This document shows, one piece after another, positions 58,059-64,000 of a stretch of 64,000 bases of DNA. The stretch is from a bacterium (lineage in GTDB: Bacteria > Acidobacteriota > Polarisedimenticolia > Polarisedimenticolales > Polarisedimenticolaceae), in NCBI GenBank assembly GCA_024226515.1, contig JAAELQ010000295.1, positions 26,068-90,067 on the forward strand, read 5' to 3'. Below the pieces are notes generated by a model. The model was given only the letters and a program-made list of their open reading frames with translations, did no database searches and was not told the DNA's origin. The translations under genes were made by a program, and so were the position numbers. The first letter of the stretch is position 1, and each line of letters opens with the position of its first letter.

Positions 58059-58526
58059 ATGAAGACCAACGAACCGACGGACCGCAATCCTCAGGCGCGT
58101 CAGATGTCTGACGAATCGTTGGTGCGCGGTTTGGCCGCCCAAGCGGACGCCAGCTGGCCGCAGGAGTCCGAGATTCTGGACCGCTACGGCTTGCCCGCGG
58201 CGATGCGCGTGCTCGACGTCGGCTGCGGGACGGGAGAGATCATGGGTCGGTTGGCCCGCCGCTTTCCCTCGGCGAATCGGATCGGGATCGGCCTGATCGG
58301 CGCCCATCTGGATCAGGCGCGAGAGCGGCACGCCGACATCGGCGAGCGGATCCGTTTCGCATCCGGCGACGCGTTCGATCTCGGCTTCGACGAAGGTACA
58401 TTCGACCTGGTGCTCTGTCGCCACATGTTTCAGTCGGTTCCCCAGCCGCGACGCGTGCTCGCCGAGATGCTGCGGGTCGTGCGCCCCGGCGGTTGACTGC
58501 ACGTGTTGTCGGAGGACCACGCCATG
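58059..58526 (+). pseudogene. Truncated SAM-dependent methyltransferase
   Basis: The translation has class I methyltransferase motif I, VLDVGCGTGE, plus FDLVLCRHMFQSVPQP and MLRVVRPGG. At 58494-58496 a TGA replaces the codon expected after RPGG; beyond it the frame still reads LHVLSEDHAM, as in intact relatives (RPGGxLHLLAEDYGM). The frame then runs straight into the second copy of the dispersed repeat at 58527. So the gene carries a nonsense codon and has lost its C-terminal half at the repeat edge. The start is uncertain (58059 or 58104). Confidence 0.75.
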
Positions 58527-58673
58527 TCTTCGCTATCCGATGTTCCCCACTTGCCCCTCGCTTCGCTCCACGTGTCGGCGATTCTCGTAGCATCATACCT
58601 CGTCTCGGCGACCGACGTCGAAGAGTCGCGTACTCGGCGGCCCACGCGGACAACGTAACGACCACGAGGGCAC
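58527..58673. repeat. Dispersed ~147-bp repeat, copy 2
   Basis: It is similar along its whole length and in the same orientation to 46819-46966, with identical blocks TCTTCGCTATCCGA, AGCATCATA and GTCGAAGAGTCGCG. Its left edge coincides with the point where the methyltransferase frame is lost. No transposase or clear terminal inverted repeats are visible. Confidence 0.75.
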
Positions 58674-59009
58674 GGGATTCAGTGTTCGCTTGGGCACTTC
58701 TTGGTCACAACGGAGCCCGGTTTTGGGCCAGGTACCCCATCCAGATCCTCGTGGATTCCCGATACACTCCAAGTGATTGATTCGTCCGCGTTGCGTCGCG
58801 CTGATCGGAGCGGCTGTCGCCGGAGGAATGGCAGTCAACCAATGGTTGTCGGCGACGCCGTTGCTTGACCGGTTGCCGAGATCGGGCAGCACCGGCTCGC
58901 AAGCGGCTCGAGCGCCTGCGGTGCCGGATCGTACGGCGTCGACTCGGGCGGAAGGCTCGGATGTTGACCGGCTGTCCGTAGCCAAACCCTCGTGGTAGCG
59001 TGAGCGACC
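58674..59009. other. Intergenic stretch between the repeat and the toxin-antitoxin-like pair
   Basis: No convincing gene is seen in these 336 bp. An open frame at 58777-58998 has no homology that I recognise, no good ribosome site and no signal. The region presumably holds the promoter of the following pair. Confidence 0.3.
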
Positions 59010-59291
59010 ATGTGGGAGTTGATGTTCAGTGTTCATGCGATCCACCGTATGTTCGAGCGCGGGATATCGAGCGAGGATGTCCGTCACGTGCTCGATGCAG
59101 GGGTGTCGATCGAATCGTACCCGGATGATCCACCCTACGCGGGGCGGCTAGTTCTGGGGTTCGTCGGGCAACGACCGTTACACGTCGTTGCCGCCGGCAA
59201 CGAAGAGGAAGGCCCGCCGATCGTGATCACGGCCTACGAGCCGGATCCCTGGAACTGGGATGCGACGTTTCGCCGAAGGTCAGACGGGTGA
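59010..59291 (+). CDS. DUF4258 domain protein, putative toxin of a type II pair
   Basis: The 93-aa protein has the DUF4258 pattern: FSVHAIHRMFERGISSEDVRHVLDAG near the N-terminus, ending with VITAYEPD..WD. This family is RelE/MqsR-like in fold and often sits before a YgiT zinc-finger gene. The start may be 59010 or 59022; neither has a strong ribosome site. It overlaps the next gene by four bases (GTGA), so translation is coupled. RNase activity is inferred from family context only. Confidence 0.8.
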   Translation: MWELMFSVHAIHRMFERGISSEDVRHVLDAGVSIESYPDDPPYAGRLVLGFVGQRPLHVVAAGNEEEGPPIVITAYEPDPWNWDATFRRRSDG

Positions 59292-59512
59292 AATGTGTAA
59301 TCTGCAAGAAGGGGCGCACGGTGTCGAAACCGGTTCGCGTCACCCTCGAGGCGTGCGACACGAAGATCGTGTTGAAATCGGTCCCGGCGGAGGTCTGCAA
59401 AACCTGCGGCGAGCAGTACGTCGACGAGAAGACCTCGCAGAAGCTCCTCGCAGAGGCGGAGCGCGTGGCAAGATCCGCTGGGCGGTTCTCCGGCCCGTTC
59501 GATCAGCGGTGA
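59288..59512 (+). CDS. YgiT-type zinc-finger protein, putative antitoxin
   Basis: The 74-aa protein begins at GTG 59288 inside the toxin stop. It has two CxxC pairs (C3/C6 and C37/C40; motifs KCVICKKGR and VCKTCGEQY), the zinc ribbon of MqsA/YgiT antitoxins. It lacks the C-terminal helix-turn-helix found in full-length MqsA (~130 aa), so it may only bind the toxin and not repress its own promoter, or rely on another regulator. Order toxin-antitoxin with a 4-bp overlap is typical of DUF4258/YgiT pairs. Confidence 0.82.
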   Translation: MKCVICKKGRTVSKPVRVTLEACDTKIVLKSVPAEVCKTCGEQYVDEKTSQKLLAEAERVARSAGRFSGPFDQR

Positions 59513-59559
59513 ACCGCGATCGACTCTCGATGTCGAAGGGATACGGCCTGTAGCCGGCT

Positions 59560-60579
59560 CTAGACTTCCCGAGACGCCAGCTCGGCTACCGGAGGCGCAT
59601 TCGCGTCGGTCTCGATTCCGGTCGGCATGTCGATCCCCACGGCGCCGCGGACGAAATCGAACACGAGGCGCCGGCTCTCGGCGAAGAGAGTCTGCAGTCG
59701 GACGCTGTTCGCCAGCTCACGAACGTCGGCGAACAGATCGTCCGCCGCCGATGCACCGGTTTTTTCCGCCGGAGCGGCCAACGCCCCGACCTCGCGGTAG
59801 GCGGTGATCGCGCGTGCTTCCATGCTGTAGGCGAGGTCGACCGAGAACGCCGCGATCTCCTCGTCGGGTAGTCCGAACTCCTGCGCGTGTTCCAGCGCGG
59901 CCTGGACGTCGCCGTCGAAGAACCTGACCGCCAGCTGGTCCACGCGGGCCACGAGGTCTGCGATCGCCGCGCGTTCGTCGTCGTTCAGGTCGCCCTCGAC
60001 CGTGAAACTGAGAGCGGACTGACGAGCGACGGTCCTCTGTGTCCGGATCGACGTTCCGTTCTCGCCATCCGAACTGATTCGGACCGATTCGTCGACGCTG
60101 GTCTTTCGTTGCAACCGGATCTGCACCGAGTCACCCTCGGCCGTCCGGATGTCGATCGAAACACGACGCGATTGCTCCACGCTCGCCTCGCGGGAGAGCT
60201 CGGTCGACGCGACGTCGGTGGAAGCAGCGGCCTTCAGCGCGTGGCGGAACGCCTTGCGCAGTGCCTTGAACTCGTGTTTGTCGAGTGCTCCCGCTTCCTT
60301 GAGCGTGCGGAGTGCTTTGCGAAACTGCTGCTTGAGCTCCCTGACGATCCCGTGCTTCTTGTCGGGACGTTCGAAGGCCTCGCTGGACAGTCGCCTGAAT
60401 CGCTCCAGGAACCGCCTACTTCGCCCGGATCTCGAGTGTTCGAAGCGGTCACGATCGGACCTCTCCGGGCCGATTTCATCGTTTCTTCGGCTCGCGGACC
60501 GTTCCGGTCGGTTCTGTTCCGCCGAGACCCGGTGCGCGTGTGTAGATTCCGCCAGGATTCCTGTCGCCTCGATCGCCAT
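59560..60579 (-). CDS. DUF5610-like protein of unknown function (339 aa)
   Basis: ATG 60579 has GGAGGG seven bases upstream. The charged N-terminal half (about 1-130) is rich in Arg, Ser and Glu and predicted helical. The C-terminal half contains the block ALSFTVEGDL, DLVARVDQLAVRFFDGDV and LPDEEIAAFSVDL, which I associate with DUF5610-type proteobacterial proteins. No signal peptide or catalytic motif is visible. It follows the small gene at 60642-60824 by 62 bp on the same strand and may share its promoter. Function unknown. Confidence 0.65.
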   Translation of the reverse strand: MAIEATGILAESTHAHRVSAEQNRPERSASRRNDEIGPERSDRDRFEHSRSGRSRRFLERFRRLSSEAFERPDKKHGIVRELKQQFRKALRTLKEAGALDKHEFKALRKAFRHALKAAASTDVASTELSREASVEQSRRVSIDIRTAEGDSVQIRLQRKTSVDESVRISSDGENGTSIRTQRTVARQSALSFTVEGDLNDDERAAIADLVARVDQLAVRFFDGDVQAALEHAQEFGLPDEEIAAFSVDLAYSMEARAITAYREVGALAAPAEKTGASAADDLFADVRELANSVRLQTLFAESRRLVFDFVRGAVGIDMPTGIETDANAPPVAELASREV

Positions 60580-60641
60580 GTCCAACCCTCCGTGCCTCCG
60601 TACCATCGGACGAAAAGGGAGGAGCTTGAGGGCTGACAGGA

Positions 60642-60824
60642 TCAGTCTTGCGAGACTTCGTCTCCGTGATCCGAGCTATAGCGAGCTCTGGGCGAGAAGC
60701 GCCGCTCGATGTCGTCCATGACGCGAGTCAGGGCTCGTACCGTGCTCGGGCTGGTCTCACGTGGCTCGACGGGACGCAGGTCGAAACACTTGCCGATGCG
60801 CCGGCTCCATTTGATGCGACTCAT
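60642..60824 (-). CDS. Small basic protein of unknown function (60 aa)
   Basis: The start at 60824 has AGGAGAG eight bases upstream, which is the main reason for calling it. The product (MSRIKWSRRIGKCFDLRPVE...) is basic at the N-terminus and acidic at the end, without membrane segments. I do not recognise a family. Its position just upstream of the DUF5610-like gene suggests a two-gene unit. Confidence 0.45.
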   Translation of the reverse strand: MSRIKWSRRIGKCFDLRPVEPRETSPSTVRALTRVMDDIERRFSPRARYSSDHGDEVSQD

Positions 60825-60960
60825 TCTCGAGACTCTCCTGTGTCAGGTGCGGGGGCGACGATCATGCAACTCGTGTCCCTCGCGCTGGTCTTACGCGCCG
60901 ATGAGCCGTTGGTTACAAGACAGCGCACAAACTACACGGTTTTTTGCAAGATTCCCAGGT

Positions 60961-60976
60961 GCAACACATGTGTTGC
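60961..60976. promoter_or_regulatory. 16-bp perfect palindrome, candidate operator
   Basis: GCAACACATGTGTTGC is a perfect palindrome in a locally AT-richer segment, 137 bp upstream of the small minus-strand gene. It has the size and symmetry of a dimeric repressor site. No second copy was seen in the window. Confidence 0.4.
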
Positions 60977-61191
60977 GTGTATTCGATGCCCCTCGGTCCG
61001 AGGCGATGCCACGATCGTGACGCGCCTCACTTCCTGAGACAGCCGGCATGCCGCAGAGTCACATCGATCCACTCACCAGTCAGGGTTTCTTGCCGGTGAC
61101 CGCGGAGTCTCGGAATCGAGCGCGGGTCGCTCGTTGCGTGGGGTAGGAGATGGTCGAGGATGCCAGGGGATACTGGAGCCGACGAGCAGGC
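60977..61191. other. Intergenic stretch, no gene seen
   Basis: I see no supported coding sequence between the palindrome and the end of the WG-repeat gene on the minus strand. It is a divergent-like gap with ordinary composition. Confidence 0.3.
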
Positions 61192-62966
61192 CTACTTGAT
61201 CTTCCTCGCCTTCAGATCGTAGATCCGGTACTTCCGCCCCTTCTTGTACATGAAGAGAGTTCCAGATCTCCTCTCGTAAGATTCGTACTCGAACTTGCTC
61301 AACTGCTCTCCGGTCTCATCGAAGAAGAAGGCCCATAGGCCGTCTTTCTTGGCCACGTAGTAGCGGTCGCAGTGGCCCGCATCCTCGTACTCCAGGGGAA
61401 AGGTGATGCCCTTGCCCTTACGGGCCATGCCCCATTTCCCATCATTCGCGACGGCGTACTCGTACTTACCCGAGTCCAGGCGCAGCTCGTCGTATTCACA
61501 CGGAATCACGATGCCGCCGTTCGGCGTGATCACACCCCACTTGCCGTCCTTCTTCACCTTGAGCTCGTACCTATGCTCTCTATTTCGCTATACACACCAT
61601 GGCTGTGGTAGGTCTTCGCGTCGTTGTTGTGGAAAATGCCATGGGTGGTTTCTCCGTTGGTCGTGAGCGTGATGGCGTAAGCGGAATTGCCCTCGATGCG
61701 GTTGGCGTTGAAGGTAGTCGCTGCGTTCAGTTCGCCGGTCTCAAGCCGGTTGCCATGGTGGTCAAAGAGAAAACGCTGATCACCGGATTCAACGAACATC
61801 AACGGGCCGATCTCCGCGATCGTCGTGGTCTCCAGTTTCTCGACCGGTTCACCATTCTCGTTGAAATGATCCACCTGATCCCCAACGTGCGCCGAGATGC
61901 ACAGGTCGGGTTGCACACCGCGTTTTGTCGGATAGATGTACTCAACCCTGTCGTACTTGAACTCGGTAAGGAACTCACCCGTCTCGCTGAGAAACAGCGC
62001 CCATTTTCCGTTCCTTTCGACCTTGTGGTACTGGTACCCGAGCTTCTTGCTGTTCTCGTTTGCGTCCGGTGCAAACCTGAAGGAGCCGTATGGCGGCACG
62101 ATCGTTCCGGACCGACCGTTGAACTGCACCTTGATGCCTTCTTCGGGGCGGTTCCCCAGGAGCTCGATGTCCTCATAGATCGGTGGGAAAATGAACTTGT
62201 CCCAGCCCTTTGCCAGCCCGTACAGGGTCTTCCCGCCGAAATCGAAGGCGACCTTGTCGTAGAAATAGGTTTCTGTCGCATTCGGTTTGTACTGCCACTC
62301 CTTGACGCTGTGCCCTTCCCTTATCCGCTCGCCATCCCAGAAGAAATAAGTGGTGTCGACGTTGTAGGCGATGATCAATCGGCCGTCTTCGCTGATGACC
62401 ATGCCCGGCCAATTGCCGGTAGGGATGATGATGCCCTTGCCGACGGCATAGAGTCCTGACGTGGTGCGTCCGCGATCGACCCGGGTCGCAAAACGCACCA
62501 GACCGCTCTTCGTGGGATAGATGTGTAGCTCACCCGGTTGGATCAGAATGCGCTTGTTCCCATCGGCCAGCCCGTAGAGCGTCGCCCCCATGGAGTGGGT
62601 CTCGACCATCTTCAGCGTGCCTTCACCGTTCGCCCGATAGGTCGTGATCACCTGGTCGGTGCGCCTTCGGAGGCTGGCAGGATCGCACGTCAAGCCTGTG
62701 CCGTTGCACTTGTAGCAAACGTCGTAGCCACCGCCCACGTAGGAGGTCGTCTTGGGCAGGTCGAGATGAACGTAGTGCGAGTAGCCCCTCATCCAGTTGG
62801 GGTCGCCCGGAAGGATGATCGATGTGCGGTGCTCCTCCACCTTCTTGGCGTCGTAGTGGATCTCTCCGGCGCCCAGGCAAACAGCACACGTGCATTGAGC
62901 CAGGGCTGCATTTGCGAACAGGATGAAGAGTAAGAGGATGCTCGCTCTGCGAACGAAGATGGTCAT
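61192..62966 (-). pseudogene. Exported WG-repeat protein with CxxCxGxG fingers, split by a frameshift
   Basis: ATG 62966 opens a signal peptide (MTIFVRRASILLLFILFANA). Two DnaJ-like CxxCxGxG motifs follow (CAVCLGAG, CYKCNGTG), then WG-type repeats with KWALF/KFDY-like motifs (VERNGKWALFLSETGEFL). The frame ends at a TGA (61554-61556). The next frame continues the same repeat without a break: EIESIG joins with YELKVKKDGKWGVI if one base is restored near 61570. The remaining 121 codons hold further WG repeats to 61192. A GTG at 61557 overlaps the TGA, so independent translation of the tail cannot be excluded. The likely reading is one exported WG protein with a one-base deletion. Confidence 0.7.
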
Positions 62967-63118
62967 TGAATCGCCCCGAGGTCTCCAGGCACGTTGTTTC
63001 TTCAAGTCGTAGCTCTGTGGATTGTAGAACAACTCGATATCCCGGGTCCGCGCGGATCCGATGTCGTCGGGCGTGTTAGGATCACCCCAAGCCGGCGCCG
63101 CCAGACCCGGAGAAGAAC

Positions 63119-63982
63119 ATGGACGACCTCGATTCCCGAAGCGCCATGACGGCGTGCCTCTCCGCGAGCGGGTCGCTTGCACTCGCCACCACGATAGTCT
63201 TCGCCTGCGCCATGGGCGTGGCCCACGCCACGACCGAGGAGGAAATCCAGGCCGACGTCGAGGAGTTCACGACGAGAATCACCGGCGAGCTTCGCGCCGT
63301 GGACTCCGGCGCGGCCGAGGTCTTCACTCGCGCAAACGCGGCGCGCGAGGCCGGTGACTTTCCCGAGGCCGAGCGGTTGTTCCGCGAGGTCCTCGCGTCC
63401 CAGCCCGAGTTCCATCACGCGCGGCGCCGTCTGTGTGGCGTCGTTCTCCAACTCGGCCGGCGTGACGAGGCGGTGACTCTGTGTCGCTCGGCGCTGGAGA
63501 CCGAGGGCACTCCGGAGAACCGAGCTTCGCTTCTGGGCGCGTTGCTGGCCGGAGATGAACCGCTGACGGCCGTCGCGAGAGCGGAAGTACAGCGCCTTGC
63601 GAACGGGCTCCTCCGGGATGGGGAGGCGAGTCCGCTCTACATGCCCATGGCGTGCCAGGCCGCTACGATTCTCCAAGACATCTCGATGCTGGATGGTTGC
63701 CTTACGAGGATGCGCGGGGACGAGATCAACGAGCTGGAGTTTCACTACTTCAGCTGGATCCGGGCGGTCCGGAACTCCGATTTCGGCGAGGCGGAGCGGT
63801 CGCTTGCACAGGCGCGTGCAGCCGGGCTGTCCGAGGAGGACTACGCTCGGTTCATGGCGCTGACCCGTCAGGCGCAGCCCCTCTGGAAGCGCTACCTGCC
63901 GCTGGCGCTCGGAGTGGGGGGAGTGATCCGGTTGAGGGCGATGTTCAACTGCTTCTCTGCGGCGTCGTCGAGGTCCACATAG
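63119..63982 (+). CDS. Exported TPR protein, probably truncated at its C-terminus
   Basis: The ATG at 63119 follows GGAGAAG and encodes a hydrophobic signal segment (ATTIVFACAMGVAHA). Residues about 60-230 are TPR-like helices (FTRANAAREAGDFPEAERLF, AVTLCRSALE, FGEAERSLAQARAAG). Near residue 270 a membrane segment seems to start (YLPLALGVGGVI) and then changes abruptly into RLRAMFNCFSAASSRST and a stop. The DNA at that point is homologous, on the other strand, to a ParB-like gene, so the true C-terminus was probably lost at a junction near 63928. Confidence 0.7.
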   Translation: MDDLDSRSAMTACLSASGSLALATTIVFACAMGVAHATTEEEIQADVEEFTTRITGELRAVDSGAAEVFTRANAAREAGDFPEAERLFREVLASQPEFHHARRRLCGVVLQLGRRDEAVTLCRSALETEGTPENRASLLGALLAGDEPLTAVARAEVQRLANGLLRDGEASPLYMPMACQAATILQDISMLDGCLTRMRGDEINELEFHYFSWIRAVRNSDFGEAERSLAQARAAGLSEEDYARFMALTRQAQPLWKRYLPLALGVGGVIRLRAMFNCFSAASSRST

Positions 63983-63999
63983 ACGACAGGCAACTCCTC
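63892..63999 (-). pseudogene. Fragment of a ParB-like (DNA methylase-associated) protein
   Basis: On the minus strand, coming from beyond the window, the frame reads EELPVVYVDLDDAAEKQLN and then IALNRI, the end of a ParB-like nuclease domain as found in phage and methylase proteins (consensus VVVVDLDETDERALN, LALNRI). After LNRI the family usually continues SGDWDEEKL, but here it becomes TPPTPSASGR and stops, which is antisense to the TPR gene. The fragment is thus cut at the same point as the TPR gene. Confidence 0.65.
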
Positions 64000-64000
64000 A

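Noticed and set aside
58777..58998. 73-codon open frame with a hydrophobic start
   Set aside because: No ribosome site, no family, and composition like the surrounding debris.

Overview
The window is GC-rich, gene-dense bacterial DNA dominated by very large exported proteins built from calcium-binding and propeller repeats: RTX-like, Kelch, thrombospondin type 3 (TSP3), VCBS/FG-GAP, MopE-type and DUF4215-type Cys-rich repeats. Together with a CRTAC1/ASPIC-UnbV protein, WG repeats, secreted lipases/proteases and a sucrose-synthesis operon, this suggests an uncultivated, probably aquatic or saline bacterium of the Acidobacteriota / Myxococcota ('deltaproteobacterial') type. No rRNA or universal marker gene is present, so the lineage is an inference. 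TAG, TGA and TAA behave as normal stops.

Layout. 1-24247 (+): four co-directional genes with gaps of 1, 32 and 28 bp, probably one transcription unit: an RTX-like protein whose 5' end lies outside the window, a 3680-aa Kelch/TSP3/PA14/DCDD protein, an 807-aa propeller-like DUF4215 protein and a 2014-aa VCBS protein. 24309-25529 (-): exported repeat protein, divergent from a class III aminotransferase (25834-27306, +). 27355-29388 (-): secreted TolB/WD40-like propeller. 29548-29935 (-): decayed Cys-rich gene. 30039-34906 (+): sucrose-phosphate synthase, GH13_18 phosphorylase, sucrose-phosphate phosphatase. 34924-34957: 3' fragment of a tRNA. 35106-36863 (-): TSP3 protein interrupted by an in-frame TAG. 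37101-40282 (+): TPR lipoprotein overlapping a CRTAC1-type lipoprotein. 40477-46819 (-): lipase-like hydrolase, a secreted protein with PEP-synthase-like domains, and a MurQ/GCKR-like SIS protein. 47226-57621 (+): truncated SBBP gene start, then a 3332-aa subtilisin-like protease. 57710-58673: gene debris and the second copy of a roughly 147-bp dispersed repeat. 59010-59512 (+): DUF4258/YgiT toxin-antitoxin-like pair. 59560-60824 (-): DUF5610-like protein and a small gene. 61192-62966 (-): frameshifted WG-repeat protein. 63119-64000: TPR gene broken at a junction with an antisense ParB-like fragment.

Two themes stand out. First, several unrelated exported proteins share terminal modules (an FN3-like ~100-aa domain ending in Cys-Pro, a duplicated 'LISLP' module, and a ~60-aa 'VDAL' repeat), as if one secretion or surface-assembly route uses interchangeable parts; no PEP-CTERM, MYXO-CTERM or LPXTG tail is visible. 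Second, the right third is littered with broken genes, a dispersed repeat and element-like fragments, indicating recent rearrangement. The sucrose operon is the best-defined metabolic unit and probably makes and recycles sucrose as a compatible solute or carbon reserve.
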